The notes: generated by a model from the letters alone, not told the origin. Shown: positions 7,806-15,684, counted from the stretch's first letter. The stretch is 22,236 bases of DNA from CG1-02-35-72 sp045046885 (GCA_045046885.1 JASFYX010000057.1:1-22236); one strand, 5' to 3'. A program made the numbers and translations.

Positions 7806-8390
7806 CTAAACTTTTTCTTTAACGCTTAATTCTCTGCCTCTATTAAAAGCATTTATATTCATATCTATAATACGACCTCCTTTTTTGTCAAACAGTGTTT
7901 TTATAGCTTCTATAAATACCGTATCCGAAAGTGGCAAAAGATCGGCTGTAGCGCCTAAAACAACCATATTCGCGGCCTTAGAATTACCTAGTTTTTTAGC
8001 GATATTCTCGGCGTCAATTACACGATGATTTTTAAAGGCTTTTATTTTGGCTAACACTTTTTCTATTTCTGGATAATTGTCAATATTTACAAACGGATTA
8101 GCTTCTGTAACTAGCCATCCATCCTTTTTTAAGAAAGGTAAATAGCGCAATAATTCCAAGGGCTCTAAAGAGATGATGACATCTGCTTTTCCTGTTGGAA
8201 TTAAATCAGAAAAAATGGGTTTGTCAGAAATGCGTACATGAGATTCTACGGCACCACCTCGCTGACTCATACCGTGAACTTCAGATTGCTTGACGTATAA
8301 ATTTTGTTGTAAAGCAGCTGTATCTAAAATAGCGGCAATACTCAAAATACCTTGTCCGCCAACCCCTGCTAATATGATATTAATTTGCAT
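7806..8390 (-). CDS. iorB: Indolepyruvate oxidoreductase, beta subunit (gamma-type domain)
   Basis: 194 residues, normal for IorB. The N-terminal ILAGVGGQGILS (GVGGQG at residues 9-14) and SEVHGMSQRGG around 36-46 are signatures of the pyruvate ferredoxin/flavodoxin oxidoreductase gamma-type domain. With IorA it would form the heterodimer that oxidatively decarboxylates aryl-pyruvates (indole-, phenyl- or hydroxyphenyl-pyruvate from aromatic amino acids) to aryl-acetyl-CoA in the cytoplasm. The start lies five bases after the iorA stop, so the two are translated from one message, and the acyl-CoA synthetase gene comes next. No cysteine motif for an iron-sulphur cluster is present, as expected for this subunit. 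Actual substrate preference is inferred from the family only. Confidence 0.88.
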   Translation of the reverse strand: MQINIILAGVGGQGILSIAAILDTAALQQNLYVKQSEVHGMSQRGGAVESHVRISDKPIFSDLIPTGKADVIISLEPLELLRYLPFLKKDGWLVTEANPFVNIDNYPEIEKVLAKIKAFKNHRVIDAENIAKKLGNSKAANMVVLGATADLLPLSDTVFIEAIKTLFDKKGGRIIDMNINAFNRGRELSVKEKV

Positions 8391-8395
8391 CTGTT

Positions 8396-10015
8396 TTAAT
8401 TTTGAGTTCTTTCTAAAATAGTTTTTTTTATTCTATCCTTTTGTAATTTAGGAATCCTAACACAAGCACGCTGTGCAATGACGACAGAAATCCCTTTATA
8501 AAATAATTCCTCTCTAATAATAGCCACGTTTTTATCGTGATTTTTATGTAGTGGATTTATAACTTTTAAATGTTCTTCTGGCACACCAATACCTTTGCAA
8601 ATATTAATGAGGCGTCCTAAAGCAGCAGAGTCTTGAGCACCTGTCATCGCAACAGCAGAATTATCAGAAATAATAACTGTTATAGGACTGTTTTCATTAA
8701 CAGCATCGAGTAAGCCTGTCATCCCCGAATGGGTAAAAGTAGAATCGCCAATAACGGCAATGGTAGGGAAAAGCCCCGCATCACTCGCCCCTTTTGCCAT
8801 GGGAATAGAGGCGCCCATATCTATTAAAGCACTAATGGTATTATAAGGCGGTAAAGCACCTAAAGCATAACAGCCAATATCGCCAAAGACGTGTTTTTCG
8901 CCAATTTCTGGAATCAAAGTATTGATAGAATCAAATAAATCGCGGTGCGCACAACCTACACATAATTCGGGAGGTCTGCCTGTAACCAAGTCTGGTACAT
9001 TATAAGTGGTTTCGTCAATTAAATTGAGGGCTTTGGCAACCTTATTCGGATTCAATTCGCCCGTTCTAGGAATGTCGCCACTTAAACGACCAATAACTTT
9101 AGTGTCTATATCAAAATAATCTTTAAGGCGTTCTTCTATAATTGGATAGCCTTCTTCTAAAACCAAAACCTTTTTGCATGCCAAATACAATTCCTTTATT
9201 TTCTGTTTTGGAACAGGATATTGTTGCACTTTTAAAACAGGATAAGGACAGGGTTTGTCTTGAAAATTTTCCATCAAATAATTATAGGCAATTCCGGTAG
9301 TTACAATGCCAATTGACGTATCTGTTCCTTTGTAAAAAGTATTAAACTTAGAATTTTCTGATTCTTTTAAAAGTACTATTTGTTTTGAAACTAACTTTTT
9401 ATACTGCGCTTTTGCGTAAGAAGGAATTAAAGTAAAGTGTTTTGTAATTTCGGGTAAGCTCAAATTATTTTCTTCTCTAGCTGTTACAATATCTATTATT
9501 GAACGCGAATGAGATAAGCGTGTAACCATTCTTAAGATTACGGGTAGCTCAAATTTTTCTGACAAATCAAAAGCATAGCGTGTAATATTATAGGCTTCTT
9601 GCTGATTGCTGGGTTCTAAAATAGGTACTAAAGCAAATTTACCGTAAAAGCGAGAGTCTTGCTCATTTTGAGAAGAGTGCATTGAAGGATCATCGGCAAT
9701 AATTAAGACCAAACCGCCATTAACACCCGAAATAGCCATATTCATAAAAGCATCCGAAGCCACATTTAAACCCACATGTTTCATACAAACCAGTACACGT
9801 TTCCCCGCATAAGACATGCCAAGCGCTGTTTCTGTAGCTGTTTTTTCGTTAGCAGACCATTCTGTGTGAATATTACTTTCTTGTGCTTTTTTAGATTTTT
9901 GTATGTATTGTGTAATCTCTGTAGAGGGCGTGCCCGGATAGGCGTAAACACCAGATATGCCCGCATCTAATGCGCCTTGCGCTACAGCTTCGTTTCCTAG
10001 AACCAATCTTTTCAT
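8396..10015 (-). CDS. iorA: Indolepyruvate oxidoreductase, alpha subunit, lacking the C-terminal ferredoxin domain
   Basis: 539 residues. The N-terminal half (VLGNEAVAQGALDAGISGVYAYPGTPSTE) is the PFOR alpha-type pyrimidine-binding domain; residues about 340-520 are the TPP domain with RPPELCVGCAHRDLF (C352, C355, H357), GDIGCYALGALPP, and GDS(423-425)...DNSAVAMTG (451-459) as the Mg-TPP motif. It forms the catalytic subunit that decarboxylates aryl-pyruvates with CoA. Archaeal IorA proteins are longer and end in a two-[4Fe-4S] ferredoxin domain with CxxCxxC motifs; this chain stops right after VVIAQRACVRIPKLQKD and a short basic tail, with no such motif. The stop is clean and iorB begins five bases later, so this is not an obvious frameshift. 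First gene of iorA-iorB-acd; the start ATG agrees with the usual MKRLVLGNEA opening. Confidence 0.88.
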   Translation of the reverse strand: MKRLVLGNEAVAQGALDAGISGVYAYPGTPSTEITQYIQKSKKAQESNIHTEWSANEKTATETALGMSYAGKRVLVCMKHVGLNVASDAFMNMAISGVNGGLVLIIADDPSMHSSQNEQDSRFYGKFALVPILEPSNQQEAYNITRYAFDLSEKFELPVILRMVTRLSHSRSIIDIVTAREENNLSLPEITKHFTLIPSYAKAQYKKLVSKQIVLLKESENSKFNTFYKGTDTSIGIVTTGIAYNYLMENFQDKPCPYPVLKVQQYPVPKQKIKELYLACKKVLVLEEGYPIIEERLKDYFDIDTKVIGRLSGDIPRTGELNPNKVAKALNLIDETTYNVPDLVTGRPPELCVGCAHRDLFDSINTLIPEIGEKHVFGDIGCYALGALPPYNTISALIDMGASIPMAKGASDAGLFPTIAVIGDSTFTHSGMTGLLDAVNENSPITVIISDNSAVAMTGAQDSAALGRLINICKGIGVPEEHLKVINPLHKNHDKNVAIIREELFYKGISVVIAQRACVRIPKLQKDRIKKTILERTQN

Positions 10016-10046
10016 ATCGGGATGTTTTTACATTTTTAATTTAGCA

Positions 10047-10054
10047 CGAAAGTA
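10047..10054 (-). promoter_or_regulatory. Candidate -7 box of the iorA operon
   Basis: On the - strand this reads TACTTTCG, one base away from TAnnTTTG, 32 bases before the iorA ATG. No clear -33 TTTG lies upstream; that place is occupied by a dyad (10073-10094). Confidence 0.35.
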
Positions 10055-10072
10055 GCTAGAATAGCTGTTTTA

Positions 10073-10094
10073 TTTTATGACTTCTATCATAAAA
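10073..10094. promoter_or_regulatory. 22-bp dyad upstream of iorA, possible operator
   Basis: TTTTATGA (10073-10080) and TCATAAAA (10087-10094) form a perfect 8-6-8 inverted repeat. It covers the -33 region relative to the candidate iorA -7 box and lies over 100 bases beyond the hemJ stop. The position suits binding by a dimeric regulator of the CRP/FNR or TetR kind; which one is unknown. A hairpin role in hemJ mRNA is the alternative. Confidence 0.4.
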
Positions 10095-10200
10095 CAGGGT
10101 AATAATTTTAGTAATTCTTATTTATTTAAATCGATATTTAAGAATTTTATAAAGCATTACTTTTAAATACTAAAGTTATTGTCAATATGTAAATTAGAGA

Positions 10201-10758
10201 TTACTTATTATCTTTGTCCCAATCGTTTTTAGCACGGATATTTTTGTAAGCTTTGATGCCTAACATCAGTAAAATTGAGACACCTACAATACCTGCCACT
10301 CCAAAGACCCAACCAATACTATTTTTAAGGACGACTAAAAAGACACAGGCAAATAATATGATGGTCGCTACTTCGTTCCAAATTCTAAGACCAAAGGCAG
10401 AAAATTTAATTTCTCCCTGTGTCATTTGGTTGTAAATAACCTGACAAGAATAATGGTAGCCGTAGAGTGCTAAAACAAATCCAAGTTTTATAAGCATCCA
10501 AGGTTGGGTTAAATAAACGGGCATTATAAATAACATCCAAACAGCAAAAACTGTTGTTAAAATTGCCGAAGGCCACGTTATCATATAGAGCAAGCGTTTA
10601 CTCATTAAAAGGTATTGTTTGCGTAAAATAGCACTTTCTAATTCGGGTTTATCTTCGGCTTCTTTGTAATAAATAAAAAGCCTGATAATGTAAAATAAAC
10701 CTGCAAACCAGGTGGTTACAAAAATTATGTGTAAAGATTTAATGTATAAGTAATCCAT
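10201..10758 (-). CDS. hemJ: HemJ-type protoporphyrinogen IX oxidase (UPF0093/CopD-like membrane protein)
   Basis: 185 residues, hydrophobic, with about five membrane segments: roughly 7-30, 52-80, 87-107, 127-147 and 149-170. Seen: the N-terminal SLHIIFVTTWFAGLFYIIRLFIYY block with H10 and R26, and WMLIKLGF with W87 and K91, the conserved features of the HemJ family. Family knowledge: HemJ oxidises protoporphyrinogen IX to protoporphyrin IX in the cytoplasmic membrane of bacteria lacking HemG or HemY. Context supports this strongly: the start is 12 bases after the ferrochelatase stop, and no HemG or HemY gene occurs in this otherwise complete heme cluster. Automatic tools often label such proteins as CopD-family. 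It is the last gene of the regulator-hemH-hemJ unit. Confidence 0.85.
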   Translation of the reverse strand: MDYLYIKSLHIIFVTTWFAGLFYIIRLFIYYKEAEDKPELESAILRKQYLLMSKRLLYMITWPSAILTTVFAVWMLFIMPVYLTQPWMLIKLGFVLALYGYHYSCQVIYNQMTQGEIKFSAFGLRIWNEVATIILFACVFLVVLKNSIGWVFGVAGIVGVSILLMLGIKAYKNIRAKNDWDKDNK

Positions 10759-10770
10759 AATATTATTAGT

Positions 10771-11781
10771 TTAGTTAGTAATCCAGTTTGCTAAAGTTTT
10801 TGCCCATTCGGTATCGTCATTTAGACACGGAATAGTATTAAATTCTACACCGCCATTTTCTAAAAAGTTTTGTTTGGCTTCCATACCAATTTCTTCTAAA
10901 GTTTCTAAACAATCAGATACAAAAGCGGGTGTAACAACAGCTAATTTTTTTAGTCCGTTTAGGGCAAAATTTTCAATAGTTTTATCTGTATAAGGTTGTA
11001 ACCAAGGGTCGCGTCCTAAGCGCGATTGAAAAGAAACACTGTAAAAATCCTCTTTTAAGTTTAATTTTTCGGCTACTAGCTTAGTGGTTTCATAACATTG
11101 ATGGCGGTAACAAAAATCATGGGCAGGCGATTTAGTTTTACAACAACTGCCATCAATTTTACAATGCGATTGTGTGATGTCAGATTTTTTAATATGTCTT
11201 TCGGGGACGCCGTGATACGAAAATAAAAGGTGCTCTGGTTTTAGTATTTCTAATTGCCTTTTTATACTGTTACTTAAAACTTCAATATAATCTTGTTTAT
11301 TGTAAAAAGCAGGTAATGACCTTAATTTAATATTTGAGAAATTCTTTTTTACAATTTTTTGGGCTAAAACATTTATGGTTTCTGTAGTAGCCATTGCAAA
11401 TTGAGGGTAAAGTGGTATAAGAAAAATTTCTGTTATGCCTTTATCTACTAATTTTTTAATACCACTTGCCATAGAAGGATTGCCATAACGCATGGCTAAT
11501 GCGACAGGAATAGTGGTATTTTCTTGAACCTTTTTGTGCAATTTTTCTGAATAAACTATAAGTGGAGAGCCTTCGTCTGTCCAAACTTTTTGGTAGGCTT
11601 TAGCCGATTTTTTAGGACGCGTATTCAAAATAATACCTTTCACTAAAAGTAATCGGCCTAAATAAGAAATGTCTATAACGCGTTCGTCCATTAAAAATTC
11701 ACCTAGATATTTTTTCACATCTTTAGGATGTGGGCTATCGGGAGACCCGAGATTTACTAAAAGGGCGCCTTTTTTAGTCAA
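10771..11781 (-). CDS. hemH: Ferrochelatase with internal cysteine-rich segment, TTG start
   Basis: 336 residues. Inserts Fe2+ into protoporphyrin IX, the last heme step. Seen: GALLVNLGSPDSP at the N-terminus, KYLGEFLMDERVID, the metal-site LLFSYHGVPERH with H190, and SFQSRLGRDPWLQPYT and VVTPAFVSDCLETLEEI with the acidic residues of the active site. Five cysteines (C207, C213, C214, C224, C229) cluster in SHCKIDGSCC...FCYRHQC; a subset of bacterial ferrochelatases binds a [2Fe-2S] cluster, so this one may too. Start: the codon at 11781-11779 is TTG, immediately preceded in frame by TAA, so no ATG start is possible without losing the conserved N-terminus. The TTG lies inside the end of the upstream regulator gene (8-base overlap), which suggests translational coupling. 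Followed by hemJ after 12 bases. Confidence 0.93.
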   Translation of the reverse strand: MTKKGALLVNLGSPDSPHPKDVKKYLGEFLMDERVIDISYLGRLLLVKGIILNTRPKKSAKAYQKVWTDEGSPLIVYSEKLHKKVQENTTIPVALAMRYGNPSMASGIKKLVDKGITEIFLIPLYPQFAMATTETINVLAQKIVKKNFSNIKLRSLPAFYNKQDYIEVLSNSIKRQLEILKPEHLLFSYHGVPERHIKKSDITQSHCKIDGSCCKTKSPAHDFCYRHQCYETTKLVAEKLNLKEDFYSVSFQSRLGRDPWLQPYTDKTIENFALNGLKKLAVVTPAFVSDCLETLEEIGMEAKQNFLENGGVEFNTIPCLNDDTEWAKTLANWITN

Positions 11782-12673
11782 TTAATTCTGATTTAGACAA
11801 TGCGTATTGTTTAGGTGTAATACCAAATTTTCTTTTAAAAGCCGCAATAAAATGCGTGGCAGAACTGTAACCTACTATGTTAGCCACCTCGTTTATATTT
11901 TGGCTATTTGCGTCTAATAATTTACGCGCATAATCCATTTTGTAATGATAGAGATAGGTAAATACAGGCATCCCGTAAAGGTCTTTAAAACCCTCTTTTA
12001 GTTTTCTAACATTAAGGCTAATAGCCTTAGACAGGCTGTCTAAAGTAGGCTCGCTGTTGAAATCTTTAATGAGTAAATCGCGGGCTTTTTTAATTTTAAC
12101 AACTTCGTCAGAGTTTTCTACAAAAGGACATTGTTCTACATTTTCGTTAAATGTTTCGTTAAAATAAAGACTTAAAATCTCAAAAACTTTACCTCTTATA
12201 TAGAGTTTTTGAAATGAAGTATTGATTGAATTTGAAATGAGTTGTTCTACAGAATTGACAATCTCAGTCGAAATAGATTTTGTTTGTAGTATGGTTTGAT
12301 TAGTGTCAAAATTTTGAATAGGGAAATCTGCACTATCTACATCAGAAAATAATTCATGAAAATGATTGACTTTAAAAAGAATACCGACTAAAATTGTATT
12401 GGGCTGTAAATCAAAAAAAAGATTCATTTTATCTGCTTTAAAAAAAGTAAAGCAAGAATTATAAGCTTTTAGTTCAACGCTACAATGAGGCATGTTAAAA
12501 GCCACTTTAGAAGCTCCTTTTAAACAAAAATAAAATTGAATATAATCGGCGCTTATAAGGCGTTCTTGGTGTAAAGTTTCATCGGTATTGTTTTCTATAA
12601 CTAAAACCGATTTTTTTTCTAAATCTTCGTAAAAAGAGGTAGGGTTTTTGTCGCTATATTTGTTGTATTTCAT
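11774..12673 (-). CDS. AraC-family regulator, PchR-like, adjacent to heme genes
   Basis: 299 residues. Residues 193-293 are a double helix-turn-helix AraC domain: first helix pair around LDSLSKAISLNVRKLKEGFKD, second around INEVANIVGYSSATHFIAAF followed by KRKFGITPKQY. The N-terminal 180 residues are a ligand-sensing cupin-like part, ending with KLYIRGKVFEILSLYF, which resembles the siderophore regulator PchR. It overlaps hemH by eight bases and is divergent from hemA with 176 bases between the two starts. Inference: it controls hemH-hemJ, the divergent hem genes, or both, in response to iron or a heme-related ligand; the ligand is not readable from sequence. The ATG at 12673 is used; a good -33/-7 promoter pair lies about 70 bases upstream. 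Confidence 0.85.
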   Translation of the reverse strand: MKYNKYSDKNPTSFYEDLEKKSVLVIENNTDETLHQERLISADYIQFYFCLKGASKVAFNMPHCSVELKAYNSCFTFFKADKMNLFFDLQPNTILVGILFKVNHFHELFSDVDSADFPIQNFDTNQTILQTKSISTEIVNSVEQLISNSINTSFQKLYIRGKVFEILSLYFNETFNENVEQCPFVENSDEVVKIKKARDLLIKDFNSEPTLDSLSKAISLNVRKLKEGFKDLYGMPVFTYLYHYKMDYARKLLDANSQNINEVANIVGYSSATHFIAAFKRKFGITPKQYALSKSELID

Positions 12674-12742
12674 GAAAGCTGATATTTATCATATTTTATT
12701 TTGTAAAATAGTGTATGTACTATAAACACTGGGCTTACGAGA

Positions 12743-12771
12743 CAAATATACGAAAAAAAATGAATACCAAA
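12743..12771 (-). promoter_or_regulatory. Bacteroidota-type promoter of the regulator-hemH-hemJ unit
   Basis: On the - strand TTTG (12771-12768) is followed after 17 bases by TATATTTG (12750-12743), matching the -33 TTTG / -7 TAnnTTTG consensus known for Bacteroidota. It lies 70 bases before the regulator ATG at 12673, giving a leader of about 65 bases. Confidence 0.65.
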
Positions 12772-12821
12772 TGACGCTATTAAAAGTTCTTTTAGCGCTA
12801 TTTTTAAAATATATATAGTTG

Positions 12822-12829
12822 TAAATTTG
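12822..12829 (+). promoter_or_regulatory. hemA: Candidate -7 box for hemA operon
   Basis: TAAATTTG fits TAnnTTTG exactly and ends 20 bases before the hemA ATG at 12850, which would leave a short leader. No TTTG is seen at the -33 distance, so activation by a regulator, perhaps the divergent AraC-type protein, is plausible. Confidence 0.5.
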
Positions 12830-12849
12830 CAACGTAAATAATAATAATT

Positions 12850-14094
12850 ATGGACAAAAATAATGCTATGAAATTCTATAACGTTGGCTTGAGCTACAAA
12901 AAAGCAGATGTTGCTATGCGCAGTCAATTTAGTGTTTCTAAAGAAAATCAAATAAAACTTTTAAAAGCTATAAAAAATAAAGGAAGTGAAGGTGTCTTAA
13001 TTTTATCAACTTGTAACAGGGTCGAAATATTTGGATTTGCAAAACATCCTTTTGTGTTGATTGAAGAATTGTGTAATTATTCTAACGGCACTGTAGATGA
13101 TTTTATAAAAGTGTCGCATGTATATACAAGCAATCAAGCTATAAATTATGCTTTTAGAATTGCAACAGGTTTAGACAGTCAAATTTTAGGTGATTACGAA
13201 ATAGTTGGCCAAATTAAAATGGCCTTTAAACAAGCAAAAGAGTTGGGCGTTACTAATATGTTTTTAGAACGTCTTTTTAATGCGGCATTACATGCTAGTA
13301 AAGAAGTTAAAAATCAAACAGCATTGAGTTCTGGAACGACTACCGTATCCTATGCTGCTATACAGTATTTACAAGAAAATATTGCCGATTTAATGTCTAA
13401 AAAAGTTGTGTTATATGGTATAGGTGAGATAGGAAAGCACACGGCCTTAAACATAAAAGAATATATCCATTTAAATGACGTTACTATTATTAACAGAACT
13501 TTTTCTAAAGCGCAACACTTTGCAGAACAATATAATTTAGTCGCTAAAAAAGAAACAGATTTAAAAGACGAAATAGCTCAAGCAGATGTACTTATTGTAG
13601 CGACAGGCGCCAATGTGCCAACAGTGAAATTAGATACTATTCCTGCTGATAAAAAACTGACAATTATAGATTTATCTATTCCTAGAAATGTAGAAGTAGC
13701 TATAGCTGATAATAAATATATAACGCTTGTAGATGTAGACGAATTGTCAAAAATAACTGATAAAACTATTGCTTTAAGACAAGAACAAATTCCTTTAGCC
13801 GAAGCCATTATCGAAAGAAATAAAGCCGAATTGCTCGAATGGATTGGTGGTAGAAAACATACACCAGCCATATTAGAATTAAAAAAATCTTTAGAAACAT
13901 TGCAAATTGAAGGTATTGATTATTATAAAAAGAAAAATCCTAACTTTGATGCCGAACAAGCTGAGATAATTACCGCTCATTTAATTCAGAAAATAACAAC
14001 AAAATTTGCAAAACATTTAAAGCAAGACAGTACTCAAATAGGTAAAAGCATAGAGGTTATGCGGCAAGTATTTGAGTTTGAAGAAGCAATATGA
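12850..14094 (+). CDS. hemA: Glutamyl-tRNA reductase
   Basis: 414 residues. NADPH-dependent reduction of glutamyl-tRNA(Glu) to glutamate-1-semialdehyde, the committed step of the C5 route. Seen: NVGLSYKKADVAMRSQF at the N-terminus; LILSTCNRVEIFG with the catalytic C55; GLDSQILGDYEIVGQIK; an NADP-binding Rossmann domain around VVLYGIGEIGKHTALN; IIDLSIPRNVE; and a C-terminal dimerisation helix region. A second in-frame ATG at 12868 (MKFYNVG) is an alternative start; the first is kept because related proteins have a short leader before this strand. The stop overlaps the hemC start in ATGA, so the two are coupled. First gene of the + strand heme cluster, divergent from the AraC-type regulator. 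Confidence 0.95.
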   Translation: MDKNNAMKFYNVGLSYKKADVAMRSQFSVSKENQIKLLKAIKNKGSEGVLILSTCNRVEIFGFAKHPFVLIEELCNYSNGTVDDFIKVSHVYTSNQAINYAFRIATGLDSQILGDYEIVGQIKMAFKQAKELGVTNMFLERLFNAALHASKEVKNQTALSSGTTTVSYAAIQYLQENIADLMSKKVVLYGIGEIGKHTALNIKEYIHLNDVTIINRTFSKAQHFAEQYNLVAKKETDLKDEIAQADVLIVATGANVPTVKLDTIPADKKLTIIDLSIPRNVEVAIADNKYITLVDVDELSKITDKTIALRQEQIPLAEAIIERNKAELLEWIGGRKHTPAILELKKSLETLQIEGIDYYKKKNPNFDAEQAEIITAHLIQKITTKFAKHLKQDSTQIGKSIEVMRQVFEFEEAI

Positions 14095-15677
14095 AAGAAA
14101 AAATAATTAGAATAGGAACCCGCTCTAGCGAGTTGGCAATGTGGCAGGCAAACTTAGTACAATCGCAACTAGCCGACTTAAATATAAAAAGTCAAATTAT
14201 ACAAATTGATTCTAAAGGCGATAAAGTTTTAGATAAACCCCTTTACGAATTAGGTATTGTTGGTGTTTTTACAAGAAACCTAGATGTAGCGATGCTTAAC
14301 AACGAAATTGATATAGCGGTTCATTCTCTAAAAGATGTACCAACAATTTTACCAAAAGGCATTGTCCAAGCGGCCGTTTTAGAACGTGCCAGTAACAACG
14401 ACATTATAGTTTTTAAAGAAAATTTAGAATTTATGGCCCGTAAAAAGGCCATTATTGCTACGGGTAGTTTGCGTCGTAAAGCACAATGGTTAAACCGTTT
14501 TCCAGAACATACTATTGTAGGTTTAAGAGGGAACGTTAATACACGTTTAAAAAAATTAGAAGAAAGTAATTGGGATGGCGCCATATTTGCCGCCGCTGGT
14601 TTACAACGCATCAAAAAAACACCTCAAAATAATGCAGGCCTCGGTTGGATGGTTCCAGCACCTGCTCAAGGCGTCATTATGATTACAGCGCTTGGTAAAG
14701 ACACAGAAGTTTTAGAAGCAATCGCACAACTCAATCATAGAGAAACAGAAATTTGTGCAGGGATTGAGCGGGAGTTTTTAAATACGCTCGAAGGCGGATG
14801 TACAGCACCAATTGGCGCTTTGGCTTATATTAACGAAGAAGAAATTACTTTTAAAGGTGTTTTAGTGAGTACAGATGGTCGAAAAAAAATTGAAGCAGAT
14901 CGTGTATGTAAAGTAGATGATTATAAAGATTTAGGTAAAAGATGTGCCAAGGAAGTTCTGATGAAAGGCGGACAGAAAATTCTTTTACAAGAGGGTTTAA
15001 AAGAATCGTTTGATTATAAAATTTACGCTACAAAAGCTTTGTCTAAAAAACAATTAGAGTTATTTTCTAAAGATATAAAAGTGTCATATGGCGATTTTAT
15101 TCGTGCTAAAAGCAACCGCTTAAAACCCGAAATTGCAAAAAAAACCTATAAACATGTTGTGTTTACTAGTCAGAATGGGGTGCAATCTATCTTAGATAAT
15201 TTTGCTGTAGCTGATGTGCATTTCGAAAATATTTATTGCGTGGGGCGTCGTACAAAAAAAATGATAACTAATAATTTTGGAAGCGTAAAACATGTCGAGC
15301 AATCAGCTTTAAAATTAGCTGAATATTTAGTAAAAGAGATTCCAAATGACGCAGAAATAACCTATTTCTGTGGCGATATAAGACGAGATGAATTACCCGA
15401 ATTGTTATCAAAAAAGGGAAAGAATTTAATCGAAATAGAGACTTATGCAACGCAGCAAAGCCCTGTTGAACTCGATAAAAATTACAATGGTGTCTTGTTT
15501 TTTAGCCCCTCGGCTATTGACAGTTACTTGTCTTTAAATAATACAACAGAAACAATTGCTTTTTGTATTGGAAATACCACAGCAAACCACGCTAAAAAAT
15601 ATTTTAATAAAGTAGAAACAGCCAAAATGCCAACTGTAGAAAATGTCGTTCAATTGGTAAATGAGGCCTTAAAATAG
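14091..15677 (+). CDS. hemC: Fused hydroxymethylbilane synthase - uroporphyrinogen III synthase
   Basis: 528 residues against about 310 for HemC alone. Residues 1-305 are HemC: RIGTRSSELAMWQA, HSLKDVPT with catalytic D82, GSLRRKAQW, LRGNVNTRL, and EGGCTAPIGA with C237, the attachment point of the dipyrromethane cofactor. Residues 306-528 match the HemD fold in size and pattern: KIYATKALSKKQLELF, HVVFTSQNGVQSILDNF, VGRRTKKM, ITYFCGDIRRDELPELL, IETYATQQSP, GVLFFSPSAIDSYL and a final AFCIGNTTANHAKK. Four porphobilinogen are joined to hydroxymethylbilane, which the HemD part would cyclise with D-ring inversion to uroporphyrinogen III, allowing hand-over of an unstable intermediate. The HemD assignment rests on pattern and context, as HemD is poorly conserved. 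No separate hemD lies in the window. ATGA overlap with hemA; hemB starts seven bases after the stop. Confidence 0.92.
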   Translation: MKEKIIRIGTRSSELAMWQANLVQSQLADLNIKSQIIQIDSKGDKVLDKPLYELGIVGVFTRNLDVAMLNNEIDIAVHSLKDVPTILPKGIVQAAVLERASNNDIIVFKENLEFMARKKAIIATGSLRRKAQWLNRFPEHTIVGLRGNVNTRLKKLEESNWDGAIFAAAGLQRIKKTPQNNAGLGWMVPAPAQGVIMITALGKDTEVLEAIAQLNHRETEICAGIEREFLNTLEGGCTAPIGALAYINEEEITFKGVLVSTDGRKKIEADRVCKVDDYKDLGKRCAKEVLMKGGQKILLQEGLKESFDYKIYATKALSKKQLELFSKDIKVSYGDFIRAKSNRLKPEIAKKTYKHVVFTSQNGVQSILDNFAVADVHFENIYCVGRRTKKMITNNFGSVKHVEQSALKLAEYLVKEIPNDAEITYFCGDIRRDELPELLSKKGKNLIEIETYATQQSPVELDKNYNGVLFFSPSAIDSYLSLNNTTETIAFCIGNTTANHAKKYFNKVETAKMPTVENVVQLVNEALK

Positions 15678-15684
15678 AAAGATT

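Noticed and set aside
10016..10200. Spacer between hemJ and iorA considered as tRNA or small RNA gene
   Set aside because: No cloverleaf or conserved tRNA boxes; only the dyad and a -7 candidate are visible.
10201..10758. Copper-resistance protein CopD
   Set aside because: The N-terminal His and Arg pattern, the length and the position next to hemH fit HemJ better.
12670..12951. Open frame on the - strand across the hemA start
   Set aside because: It is antisense to hemA and to the promoter region, with composition of translated spacer and no family signal.
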